In this document: positions 8,017 through 16,191 of the stretch, piece by piece | Position numbering within the stretch: the stretch's first letter is position 1 | Layout: each line of letters begins with the position of its first letter | Made by a program: the position numbers and the translations under genes | The notes under the pieces: model-generated | What the model was told of the DNA's origin: nothing | What the model saw: only the letters and a program-made list of their open reading frames with translations | The model's database searches: none | DNA from: Saprospiraceae bacterium | GTDB lineage: Bacteria; Bacteroidota; Bacteroidia; Chitinophagales; Saprospiraceae | Length of the DNA: 46,011 nucleotides | Direction: 5' to 3' | Assembly (NCBI GenBank): GCA_028282725.1 | Contig: JANQHF010000062.1 | Location: forward strand, 1-46,011

Positions 8017-9669
8017 TTAAGCTTCGTATACCCACTGACCTCCGACCATCGTTTTATGAATCGGGATGTCCATGATCGTCATCGGATCAACCATCGTGGG
8101 ATCTTTCCCCAGTACTACGAGATCAGCCAGCTTGCCGGGCTCCAGGGAACCCTTTTCGTTTTCTTCATACGATGCGTATGCCCCGTGTATAGTTCCAACC
8201 TTAAGAGCTTCTTCCACCGTGATTCGTTGTTTGGGCCCCCAGAGTTGTCCGTCATAACCGACCCGCGTGACACTTGATTGCAAAGCCATCATGGGTTCGT
8301 AAGGACCAGGAGGATAGTCCGAGGTTTGTGTAACTTTGATCCCCGCATCCAGAAAGCTTCTCAGTGCAAACATGTGATTTAATCTTTCTGCCCCATAGAA
8401 TTTCATCTTTTCACTGTGCCAATATACATAGGTCGAAAAAGGGCAGGGGATAGCACCAAGGGCAGCAATCCTTCTGACGAGATCTTCGTTGATGACTGTG
8501 CAATGCTCGAGTCGGAAGCGGGGATCCTTTTTGAGATTCTCTCTCTGCAATCTTTCGAATACTCCGAGGGTTATATCTATACCGACATCTCCATTGGAAT
8601 GTACCCCGATTTGCCAGCCGGCATTATGTGCGTCACTACAGATCTGATAAAGATCTTCTCGGGTCGAAACTAAAATGCCGTAATCATCATCACTTCCGAT
8701 GTAAGGAGAGGACAGACGTGCAGTTCGTTCCGATATCGAGCCATCAATGATCGTTTTTAGCGGTCCTACTTTTACCCACTTATCGCCCAGACCGGTTCTG
8801 ACACCTGCATCTATCATCTTGTATATCTGGAATCCCCTTATGTGATTATAAATCCTGGTTTTCAGTCTCCCAGCTTTGTAAGCGGCCTGGTATGCTTCCA
8901 GGTCTTTGATAGAACCACTTGCATCGTGGATAGAAGTAATTCCGGCCTTGGCAAGCATCTCCGAGATTAATTCAACACCATCTACATACATTGCTTCCGT
9001 GATCGCAGGGCGATCGGCTTTAATCAGGTCGGTGGCCGTTTCCAAAAGTCTGCCTGTCAATTCACCGGTATTGGGATCGTGATCCAGGTGGCCACCATTC
9101 GGATCAGGAGTATTTTTATCCACACCTGAAATCTGAAAGGCCATTGAATTGACAAAGGCTGTATGTCCTCCCCTGTGCGTAATCAACACCGGGTGATCGG
9201 GTGCCACTTCGTCCAGATCCTGCCGGGTCAGATAACGCCCTTCTTTTGTTTTGGTATCATCATATTTAAAGCCGAATACCCATGCTCCTTTATCGAGAGA
9301 CTTTGCCTTCTCAGCGACCAATGCTTTGATCTTTTCAATAGAATCCAGAGAGCAGTCTATATCAATGAGATGTCTTCTGCCAGAACCAGCAGGATGAGAG
9401 TGGGCATCGATAAACCCAGGAGTAATGGTCCTGCCACCCATATCCATCTTACTGGTGAACGTAGTCGCCAATTTGAGTATTTCATCATTGCGTCCTACCG
9501 ACAATATTCTATCACCGAAGATGGCGATTGCTTCAGCCCTTGACTGGGCCGGATCAATGGTGATGATGTTGGCATTATGTAAGATAAGATCGGGCCCTGT
9601 CCTGATGAGGCTGGAAGCAGCTATTGGGCCTATTAATTGTACAAATTTACGCCGGTTGAGTTGGAGCAT
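8017..9669 (-). CDS. Amidohydrolase family protein (YtcJ-like), probable Tat substrate
   Basis: About 550 residues of the amidohydrolase-3/YtcJ type. After the leader I read PDLILHNANIITIDP, then TPGFIDAHSH with metal ligands His90 and His92, later HSNGDVGID, RLEHCTVI and TSDYPPGPYEP, ending with GSLEPGKLADLVVLGKDP. The frame is open to 9747, but the ATG at 9669 is the better start because it places LNRRKFVQLIG at residues 4-14, a twin-arginine motif followed by a short hydrophobic stretch. Export to the periplasm via Tat is therefore likely. The gene converges on the P1 peptidase with 1 bp between stops. The 5' side runs directly into the 141-bp repeat array. Substrate unknown; relatives hydrolyse N-substituted amides. 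Confidence 0.87.
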   Translation of the reverse strand: MLQLNRRKFVQLIGPIAASSLIRTGPDLILHNANIITIDPAQSRAEAIAIFGDRILSVGRNDEILKLATTFTSKMDMGGRTITPGFIDAHSHPAGSGRRHLIDIDCSLDSIEKIKALVAEKAKSLDKGAWVFGFKYDDTKTKEGRYLTRQDLDEVAPDHPVLITHRGGHTAFVNSMAFQISGVDKNTPDPNGGHLDHDPNTGELTGRLLETATDLIKADRPAITEAMYVDGVELISEMLAKAGITSIHDASGSIKDLEAYQAAYKAGRLKTRIYNHIRGFQIYKMIDAGVRTGLGDKWVKVGPLKTIIDGSISERTARLSSPYIGSDDDYGILVSTREDLYQICSDAHNAGWQIGVHSNGDVGIDITLGVFERLQRENLKKDPRFRLEHCTVINEDLVRRIAALGAIPCPFSTYVYWHSEKMKFYGAERLNHMFALRSFLDAGIKVTQTSDYPPGPYEPMMALQSSVTRVGYDGQLWGPKQRITVEEALKVGTIHGAYASYEENEKGSLEPGKLADLVVLGKDPTMVDPMTIMDIPIHKTMVGGQWVYEA

Positions 9670-9760
9670 GGTGATTAGGTTTGTAATTAGGAAGGTAACA
9701 AATTGCGAAGACAAAATGGCACTCATCAGCATACTAAGAAGACGCATATTAGTTAGTAAT

Positions 9761-10380
9761 GAGCATCAAGCTAAAGCTTGATATCGCGGGGGATTGAGTA
9801 TGGCCGTCACAGGAAGCAGTAAACAGGCCAAAGTTTGTGATGGCACGGGATGTTGCGAGTACAAACTTTAGTTTGTGGCTTTATAGGTATATTATAGTAA
9901 TGAGCATCAAGCTAAAGCTTGATATCGCAGGGGATTGAGTATGGCTTTCAGAGGAAGCAGTAAACAGGTTAAAGCTTGTCGTCCTTCATCATAGAACGGT
10001 AGGTCGGAGTCTTTCAGAGGAAGCAGTAAACAGGTTAAAGTTTGTGATGTCATGGGATGTTGCGAGTACAAACTTTAGTTTGCGGTTTTACAAACATATT
10101 ATAGTAATGGACATCAAGCTAAAGCTTGATATCGCAGGGGATTGATCATGGCTTTCAGAGGAAGCAGTAAACAGGCCAAAGTTTGTGATGGCACGGGATG
10201 TTGCGAGTACAAACTTTAGTTTGCGGTTTTATAAACATATTATAGTAATGAGCATCAAGCTAAAGCTTGATATCGCAGGGGATTGATCATGGCTTTCACA
10301 GGAAGCAGTAAACAGTCCAAAGTTTGTGATGGTATGGGATGTTGCGAGTACAAACTTTAGTTTGCATGCAATTAGCCTTC
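9761..10380. repeat. REP-like repeat array, left block: four copies of a 141-bp unit
   Basis: No gene lies here. Units start at 9761, 9902, 10109 and 10250, an exact 141-bp spacing except between the second and third (207 bp, from an internal 66-bp insertion/duplication). Each unit begins after a TAGTAA with the palindrome ATCAAGCTAAAGCTTGAT (8-bp arms, AA spacer). It continues with ATCGCAGGGGATTGA and GGAAGCAGTAAACAG, and ends with ACAAACTTTAGTTTGT (7-bp arms, TT spacer). A TTTGT upstream of the second palindrome can also pair with its left arm, giving a longer 9-10 bp alternative stem. The array ends about 30 bp from the 3' end of the transposase gene. Probably the target family mobilised by that RAYT. 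Confidence 0.9.
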
Positions 10381-10393
10381 GATACCCATTTTC

Positions 10394-11053
10394 TTATAAA
10401 AGTGATTCCTCTCGGAATAAATATGGCTTTTGCAAATATTTAGCAGGTAATTTTGCCCTTACTGGATTGTCTAAAATATAATTGTAGTAATTGTTAAGAT
10501 CTCGACTGCTTCTAACATATTGATCATAGGACTCATGAGCCCAAAGTTGACCCACCCGATTTAATCTTTTATTGATCAAATAAGAAGAACTACCTTTGAT
10601 CAATCTCATCCAATGGTTTACATTAACATAGGATTCTGGGATGGAATTAAGATCATATCCTATCGGGACTTGAACACTTGTATCAACAAGCATATGCACA
10701 TGATTAGGCATTATCGATAGGCAAAGTAGAATATAGTACTTAGAATTGAACGATATTATTTTGTCGAACAAGATCTGTGCAATTTCTTCATTTCTGAATA
10801 CACAATCACCGTAGGGTGACATATCAAGTTGATGATCGAATCTGCCAAACTGTTCTCTTCTTAACCGGGAGATCAGTGACTGTCTCTTAATGAAATTCGT
10901 CTCTTTTACCTCATTCTTCATTCTAACCCAATCTTCACTTAAAAATTTAAGTTTGCTCTGAGGTATAGAATCATTCAGTCTAAATGTTATAAAGAAAATC
11001 GCTCCCACAGGATATATATGAGGAAGCTTTCTACGGGAATACAACTCTTTCAT
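10394..11053 (-). CDS. REP-associated tyrosine transposase (RAYT, Y1_Tnp family)
   Basis: A 219-residue single-strand DNA transposase of the IS200/IS605-like HUH superfamily. YPVGAIFFITFRL at residues 14-26 is the usual RAYT start. PNHVHMLV gives the HUH pair His118/His120. The helix DLNNYYNYILDNPVRAKL carries the likely nucleophile Tyr192 immediately before the conserved NPVRA. RAYT proteins are generally single-copy domesticated transposases associated with REP/REPIN palindromes rather than mobile ISs. That fits here, since the gene sits between two blocks of a palindromic 141-bp repeat and no IS ends are apparent. All catalytic residues look intact. Confidence 0.92.
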   Translation of the reverse strand: MKELYSRRKLPHIYPVGAIFFITFRLNDSIPQSKLKFLSEDWVRMKNEVKETNFIKRQSLISRLRREQFGRFDHQLDMSPYGDCVFRNEEIAQILFDKIISFNSKYYILLCLSIMPNHVHMLVDTSVQVPIGYDLNSIPESYVNVNHWMRLIKGSSSYLINKRLNRVGQLWAHESYDQYVRSSRDLNNYYNYILDNPVRAKLPAKYLQKPYLFREESLL

Positions 11054-11149
11054 TTATGTCCTTTCTTAATAATGAGCAGAATGAACAATAGGTAACCCCG
11101 TGGAAGTCAATTAATTTCAAATATATTAAGGAGATGAACATTCGTTAGT

Positions 11150-11518
11150 AAAATCAGCATCAAGCTAAAGCTTGATATCGCGGGGGATTGATCATGGCTT
11201 TCAGAGGAAGCAGTAAACAGGTTAAAGTTTGTGATGTCATGGGATGTTGCGAGTACAAACTTTAGTTTGTGGCTTTATAGACATATTATAGTAATTAGCA
11301 TCAAGCCAAAGCTTGATATCGCAGGGGATTGAGTATGGCTTTCAGAGGAAGCAGTAAACAGGTTAAAGCTTGTGATGGTATGGGATGTTGCGAGTACAAA
11401 CTTTAGTTTGTGGCTTTATAGACATATTATAGTAATAAGCATCAAGCTAAAGCTTGATATCGCAGGGGATTGATCATGGCTTTCAGGAGAAGCAGTAAAC
11501 AGGTTAAAGTTTGTGATC
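11150..11518. repeat. REP-like repeat array, right block: three copies of the 141-bp unit
   Basis: Palindrome starts are at 11159, 11300 and 11441, again exactly 141 bp apart and in the same orientation as the left block. The first unit is preceded by TAGTAAAA, the others by TATAGTAA. The middle unit carries CCAAAG in place of CTAAAG in the first palindrome. The last unit is cut short: it ends after GTTAAAGTTTGTGAT near 11517 and lacks the second palindrome, about 30 bp before the symporter stop codon. The block lies upstream of the RAYT start. Apart from about 100 bp next to the RAYT gene, the whole 494-bp non-coding stretch 11054-11547 is this repeat. Confidence 0.9.
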
Positions 11519-11547
11519 TGATGACGTGAGTGAAAACAGGAGTCTGC

Positions 11548-13062
11548 CTACTTTGATCGGACCGATTCAAAGAATTTTTCCAATTCTCGATCCGGCTTCC
11601 ATTTTGACACCAAATAACCGGTTAACAGACCCATCACAAAAGAAGGTCCCAGCTCAGCCATACGATCAAAATAGATTCCAACATCATCCAGTGACGGCAT
11701 GACAAATTTGAAAAATGGGATGGACAAGAATCCCACGATCATAGATGCTATTGCTCCCAATTCCGTAAAACCTTTCCAGAATAATGAAAGAATAATACTG
11801 GGACAAAAGCTTGCTGCAATACCCGACCATCCAAAGATGACAAACCAGAATATCGTTCGCTCGGGAGTAGTCATAGCAACCGTCATTGCCAGTGCCAGGG
11901 CTACCAAAGCCATCAGAAAAGTAACCTGGCGAGACATTTTGTTTAACTTTTTTAAACTCGTTTCGGGATGAAGGATCTGTTGGTACACATCCCTGACCAC
12001 CGCGCTTGATGCGACCACCAATAAGGAGTCGACGGTTGACATGATCGCAGCCAAGACCACAGCTATGTAGATGCCAGTGAAGAGAAATGGCAATAGATGC
12101 TCTACCAGCAGTATAATTGAGTTTTGCCCGTTATTGCCGAGAACAGCTACAACGTCCATCCCGGATTCGGTAAAAAAGTATCGAGCCAATATGCCAACAA
12201 AGACAGCAGCGGTATCGGTGATCAAGGTAAACAAAATGGCCACCCAAGTACCTTTTGTAATTTCTGCTTCATTTTTTATCGACATGAATCGTACATATAC
12301 CTGGGGTGAACCTAAAAAGCCAAGGCCGATAAATGCATAACCGAGGATGGTGGTAATATTTAAAAGGTTCAGGCCTCCAGGACCCCATATATTCAGAAAG
12401 TCCGGCTCAATGTTCTGTAGTTCTTGCCAAAATGGGACTCCTTCTTTCAGGGACAGAAATCCAATCACAGGAAGAAATACCAGGCCGAGTAACATAAGCA
12501 TTCCCTGGAATAGATCTGACCATGCTACAGCTACAAAACCACCAAAAATGATATAGGCCAGCACGATGCCAAACCCTACCAGTGCTCCCGTATAATAATT
12601 CCAACCCATGAACACCTCGAAAGCTGAGCCCGTGGCATCAATCTGAGCACTAACAAAGATCACCACGAAGACAGAGAGAATGAATGAAGCTACAATACGA
12701 AGATGATGCGTCGATGAGCGAAATCTGCTCACCAAATAATCAGGAATAGTTATGGACTCGAATTGATCAGAAAATCGTTTAAACCTCTTAGCCATTACCA
12801 GCCAGGAAATACTCACTCCAAGGACTTCTCCTGCCACAACCCAAAGTCCACTTATACCGGCAACAGCCCCAAGTCCTGTCAATCCGAGCAACAACCATGC
12901 TGACTCTCCGGTTGCCCTGACAGAAAAAGCCACCACCCAGAATCCGAGCTTCTTTCCTCCAACGTAGTAGTCCTTTATATCCTTGATCTTCTTTGAGGAC
13001 CAATACCCAATAAAAAAGAGGATACTGAAATAGAAAAGAAGGATCAGGAGCTTCGCAACCAT
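11548..13062 (-). CDS. Sodium:solute symporter (SSS family, PutP-like)
   Basis: A 504-residue integral inner-membrane protein with about 13 hydrophobic segments, the usual size for SSS transporters of the LeuT fold. After the first helix is KDYYVGGKKLGFW, then FSVRATGESAWLLLGLTGLG (46-65), the unwound TM1'-region sequence typical of PutP-type Na+ symporters. Later stretches include IFGGFVAVAWSDLFQG and a helix with AAIMSTVDSLLVVASSA, the sodium-site region. The substrate cannot be read from sequence; proline or other organic solutes are usual. It is on the same strand as and downstream of the pyrimidine genes, with a lipoprotein gene and a pseudogene between, so involvement in that pathway is only possible. 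Confidence 0.88.
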   Translation of the reverse strand: MVAKLLILLFYFSILFFIGYWSSKKIKDIKDYYVGGKKLGFWVVAFSVRATGESAWLLLGLTGLGAVAGISGLWVVAGEVLGVSISWLVMAKRFKRFSDQFESITIPDYLVSRFRSSTHHLRIVASFILSVFVVIFVSAQIDATGSAFEVFMGWNYYTGALVGFGIVLAYIIFGGFVAVAWSDLFQGMLMLLGLVFLPVIGFLSLKEGVPFWQELQNIEPDFLNIWGPGGLNLLNITTILGYAFIGLGFLGSPQVYVRFMSIKNEAEITKGTWVAILFTLITDTAAVFVGILARYFFTESGMDVVAVLGNNGQNSIILLVEHLLPFLFTGIYIAVVLAAIMSTVDSLLVVASSAVVRDVYQQILHPETSLKKLNKMSRQVTFLMALVALALAMTVAMTTPERTIFWFVIFGWSGIAASFCPSIILSLFWKGFTELGAIASMIVGFLSIPFFKFVMPSLDDVGIYFDRMAELGPSFVMGLLTGYLVSKWKPDRELEKFFESVRSK

Positions 13063-13148
13063 CTGATCGTAAACATAGGGAATTGGTATTAATTCATAGT
13101 GCCCTGAAAGAAATGAGCACCGAGTGCTGAATGAATCAAAATGTTTGT

Positions 13149-14003
13149 TTAGTTGGAAATACCTGCAGCTCGTAGTTCTTGTTCAACAGTTAGCAATATC
13201 GAATCGACATTTACCTCAGGGATATAAGGAACCATAAAACTAGAGTCTTCAAATTCGAATTGCTTCAGAATATTGAGATCGGTGAAATCATTCATCTGAT
13301 CTCTATGCATTATTTTAATCCTCTTCATTTCCTTTCGAAATTCAGCTCTCTCTCTTTCAAGATGTTCCTTGAGATCTTTTTGCCATCTGACCTGATGCAT
13401 TTTCTCTAAATCACCCAAAGCAGCAAAGACCTCTTCATAATCTTCCTTGGCCAGGGTGGATTTGATCTCTTCGTCTACATTTAATACGAGGCCATCTTCA
13501 TATTCGAAAAAGACTTTCTGCGCATAGTCCTCTTTGGAATATTTTTTTGAGCAGGACTTCTTCAGATCATCATTGAACTTGACCAACTTAAAAATATTTT
13601 CTCCTATGGACATTCTCACCTCGGAGGTCAGTGGCTCTCTTTTCTTCTTTTTGTCCGGATTTTTTTCAGATTGAAATGCGAATGATGGATTAGTTGCGTC
13701 TACAATCTGTTCTGCTAATTCTGGTTGTATTGTATCTCTACTATTACTTGCATTCAGAATGTTGGCGGCAACATATTCGATCTGATCCTGATCGGCTTCC
13801 CCGTTTACAGCTCTCCGGACAAAATTATCATATTTGGTTTTCAGTGCTGACTTAGCTGAACTATCTCCCATGAGACTGAAAAATTTGTCTCCAAGGGTAT
13901 TGAGTGAATATTCCAGCACATCATTTTGTGCCGTCTCCAATTGTTTACAGGATTGAGAGGAAAAGAAAAATAGGATGATAAAAAAAACAATTACCGGTTT
14001 CAT
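13149..14003 (-). CDS. Putative lipoprotein of unknown function
   Basis: A 284-residue protein that I do not recognise. The N-terminus MKPVIVFFIILFFFSSQSCK is a lipoprotein signal peptide with Cys19 as the acylated residue. The rest is highly charged and helical. A lysine-rich stretch NPDKKKKREPL lies mid-protein, and a probable coiled coil around residues 190-235 is rich in Glu, Arg and Lys (DLEKMHQVRWQKDLKEHLE and following). There are no catalytic motifs and only one internal cysteine. It is flanked by the symporter (86 bp downstream) and the deaminase pseudogene upstream, with intergenic gaps that give no operon evidence. Confidence 0.7.
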   Translation of the reverse strand: MKPVIVFFIILFFFSSQSCKQLETAQNDVLEYSLNTLGDKFFSLMGDSSAKSALKTKYDNFVRRAVNGEADQDQIEYVAANILNASNSRDTIQPELAEQIVDATNPSFAFQSEKNPDKKKKREPLTSEVRMSIGENIFKLVKFNDDLKKSCSKKYSKEDYAQKVFFEYEDGLVLNVDEEIKSTLAKEDYEEVFAALGDLEKMHQVRWQKDLKEHLERERAEFRKEMKRIKIMHRDQMNDFTDLNILKQFEFEDSSFMVPYIPEVNVDSILLTVEQELRAAGISN

Positions 14004-14145
14004 CTAATTGCGAATTTGAACCTCAAATATTTGCTTATTTGGAAATCTCAATGATCTGAGATTAGACAGAACTGCCAAAGAACTCTACCAGATCAATTAT
14101 TTGCACAAAAAGAGTGACTGAATATCAAAATTTATTGTCATTGAA

Positions 14146-14599
14146 CTAAATCCCAATATCCTCATTCCATAATTCCGGATGTTCCTTTATGAATTGTGCC
14201 ATCATCCCAATACATTCCTCGTCATTAACAACATCTACAATTATACCTTTTGACCTCAACCAATCTTCTTCGCCTGTAAAAGTTGTGTTCTCACCAATGA
14301 TAACTTTTGGTATTTCGTAAAGAGCGATGGCACCGCTGCACATTGAGCAAGGGGAAAGGATAGTGTAAATCGTACATTCCCGGTAAATAACAGCGGGAAG
14401 CCGCCCGGCATTTTCCAATGCATCCATCTCCCCATGCAGAATAGGACTACCTTTTTGAATCCTTCGATTATGTCCTCGCCCTATAATTTTTCCATTGTTG
14501 GCCAGGACACTGCCTATGGGAATACCACCTTCTTATAGTCCTTTTTTGGCTTCTGCTATGGCCTCGACTAGAAATTTTGTCTGTTCCAAATTGGTTCAT
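14146..14599 (-). pseudogene. Cytosine deaminase-type nucleoside/nucleobase deaminase, disrupted
   Basis: Reading the minus strand in the frame of the downstream 93-codon ORF gives, before that ORF, EQTKFLVEAIAEAKKGL, then a TAA stop (plus 14533-14535), then EGGIPIGSVLANNGKIIG, GRGHNRRIQKGSPILHGE and on into MDALENAGRLP. The zinc/proton-shuttle motif HGE and the downstream PCSMC motif are those of the yeast-Fcy1-like cytosine deaminase group, as is the ending PELWNEDIG. The only plausible start, ATG at 14597-14599, is out of frame by one base; removing one A after it would give MTNLEQTKFLVEA. Two independent lesions, a +1 frameshift and a nonsense codon, separate the start from both catalytic motifs, so the gene is very likely dead. 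The ORF starting at the internal ATG lacks the HGE histidine and would be inactive. Its place in the pyrimidine island suggests it once supplied uracil from cytosine. Confidence 0.85.
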
Positions 14600-14624
14600 T
14601 TAAGAATAAATTGATCATGTTCGA

Positions 14625-14780
14625 TATGTGAATAACGTAGACAACAAGAACCGCGAAAGCGGGCCCTTCTTCCTTCGGGCTTAGTCGTTCTGAAGTACCC
14701 CGTACTTCAGTTTTAATAGTATTGAAAATCACTCCTTCGTTCCGCGAGGATTTTTGGTTCGTTTTTTTGCGAATGAAAAA
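14625..14780. other. Hairpin-rich intergenic element between preA and the deaminase pseudogene
   Basis: The 243-bp gap 14600-14842 contains no plausible gene. It holds a perfect 9-bp hairpin (CTGAAGTAC at 14690-14698, loop CCC, GTACTTCAG at 14702-14710) and a CCGC-GAAA-GCGG tetraloop stem at 14651-14662, followed by GCCC...GGGC pairing at 14663-14680. A T-rich stretch follows at about 14750-14768. On the minus strand, downstream of preA, these could end the preA transcript or be a dispersed palindromic repeat. I cannot tell which. Confidence 0.45.
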
Positions 14781-14842
14781 TGAACATCAATGAAGTTTTT
14801 GCAATCGAGGGTCATCTTAGCCATGCCCAAATTGATAAACAC

Positions 14843-16168
14843 TCACATCTTCAACGCATCTTTAGGATCCGGTACCCAATGGTGCTTCCCACCGGCGCGA
14901 TCGTCATCAAATGTCTCCGGGGCTTTTCCTTGGTCTACATAGTCCGTCCAACTTTCGGAATTCTGGTCATTTTCTACCTGAACCATACTGATACAGTTTT
15001 CTACCGGACAGACCAGTGAACATAAATTACATCCTACACAATTTTCTTCAATGATCTGAGGAATTCGACTCCCGCCATTTTGATTGATTCTGATTGCCTG
15101 ATGGGCACCATCCTCGCAGGCAATGTAACACAATTGACACCCGATACATTTTGTCTCATCTATTTGTGCAAGTATCTTGTAATTCAGATTGAGGTGTTCC
15201 CAAGAGTCAACTGTCTTTACAGACTTTCCGACCAATTCATCCAAACTATTGAACCCTTTTTGATCCATATAATCGGTCAGTCCGCTGATCATTTCTCGGA
15301 CAATACCAAAACCATAGTGCATTACCGCTGTACAAACCTGAACATTGGATGCCCCTAAAAGAATGTGTTCCACAGCATCTCTCCATGTCTCTATTCCACC
15401 TATACCCGAGATAGGAACATTCACTTGTTCATCCTGGGCGCAGCACTTGATCATATTCAGGGCAATTGGCTTGACAGCTGGTCCACAATATCCGCCATGA
15501 GTACTTTTACCGTCAACTTGAGGATTGGGCACAAATGTGTCCAGGTCAACGTTGACTATGCTTTGAACGGTGTTGATCAATGAGATTGCATCGGCCCCAC
15601 CTGCTGAAGCAGCCCTCGCAGGCTCCGTGATATCGGTAATGTTAGGAGTTAACTTTACGATTACCGGGACGGTAGCAACCTCTTTAACCCATTCCGTAAT
15701 TGTCTTCAGTACGGCCGGTTCTTGTCCAACAGCACTTCCCATTCCTCTTTCACACATACCGTGGGGGCAACCAAAATTCAGCTCGATCCCATCACTGCCC
15801 GCATTCTCTGCATCTTTCACGATTTGGTGCCATTCCGCGCGGGATTGTACCATCAGGGAGGCAATCACTGCATGGTTCGGAAAATATTTTTTGACTTCTT
15901 CAATTTCCTTCAAATTATCTGAAAGAGGTCGATCCGAGATCAGTTCAATATTGTTAAAGCCCATCATTCGGCTGTCGCGATAATGGACTGCACCATATCT
16001 GCTTGAGACATTGATGATCGGTACACCCATGGTCTTCCAAACCGCGCCACCCCATCCGGCTTCAAATGCCCTCATGACCTGGTATCCCGAATTAGTCGGA
16101 GGTGCTGATGCCAGCCAAAAAGGATTGGGTGATTGAATACCTGCAAGGTTAGACGTTAAGTCTGCCAT
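14843..16168 (-). CDS. preA: NAD-dependent dihydropyrimidine dehydrogenase, catalytic subunit PreA
   Basis: A 441-residue subunit that reduces uracil or thymine to the 5,6-dihydro form, the first step of the reductive pathway. An N-terminal FMN TIM barrel of the dihydroorotate dehydrogenase class holds ELNFGCPHGM, with Cys134 matching the catalytic cysteine of mammalian DPD, plus VIVKLTPNITDI, SLINT and PISGIGGI. A C-terminal ferredoxin domain carries two 4Fe-4S motifs: CIGCQLCYIAC (341-351) and CVGCNLCSLVCPVENC (377-392). The length is standard for bacterial PreA. The start ATG lies 23 bp after preT, so the two subunits are co-transcribed, as they must be for the PreTA complex. Gly133 stands where I recall a serine in mammalian DPD. 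Confidence 0.96.
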   Translation of the reverse strand: MADLTSNLAGIQSPNPFWLASAPPTNSGYQVMRAFEAGWGGAVWKTMGVPIINVSSRYGAVHYRDSRMMGFNNIELISDRPLSDNLKEIEEVKKYFPNHAVIASLMVQSRAEWHQIVKDAENAGSDGIELNFGCPHGMCERGMGSAVGQEPAVLKTITEWVKEVATVPVIVKLTPNITDITEPARAASAGGADAISLINTVQSIVNVDLDTFVPNPQVDGKSTHGGYCGPAVKPIALNMIKCCAQDEQVNVPISGIGGIETWRDAVEHILLGASNVQVCTAVMHYGFGIVREMISGLTDYMDQKGFNSLDELVGKSVKTVDSWEHLNLNYKILAQIDETKCIGCQLCYIACEDGAHQAIRINQNGGSRIPQIIEENCVGCNLCSLVCPVENCISMVQVENDQNSESWTDYVDQGKAPETFDDDRAGGKHHWVPDPKDALKM

Positions 16169-16191
16169 ATTATAATAATTCTTGATTTAGA

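Noticed and set aside
10394-11053. Active IS200/IS605 insertion sequence
   Set aside because: No TnpB and no left/right IS ends; the RAYT-type sequence with flanking palindromic repeats fits a domesticated transposase.
9761-11518. CRISPR array
   Set aside because: Units are 141 bp with nearly identical sequence throughout, with no unique spacers and no cas genes; they are REP-like repeats.
13078-13140. Small stem (AGCAC/GTGCT) after the lipoprotein gene as a terminator
   Set aside because: Five base pairs and no T run; too weak to call.
14146-14427. Intact 93-residue deaminase
   Set aside because: Starting at the internal ATG leaves out the HGE zinc motif, and upstream homology continues past a stop codon, so it is a remnant.
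14780-15019. Plus-strand 79-codon ORF near the preA 3' end
   Set aside because: Most of it overlaps preA's iron-sulfur coding region in antisense; the part outside is not protein-like.
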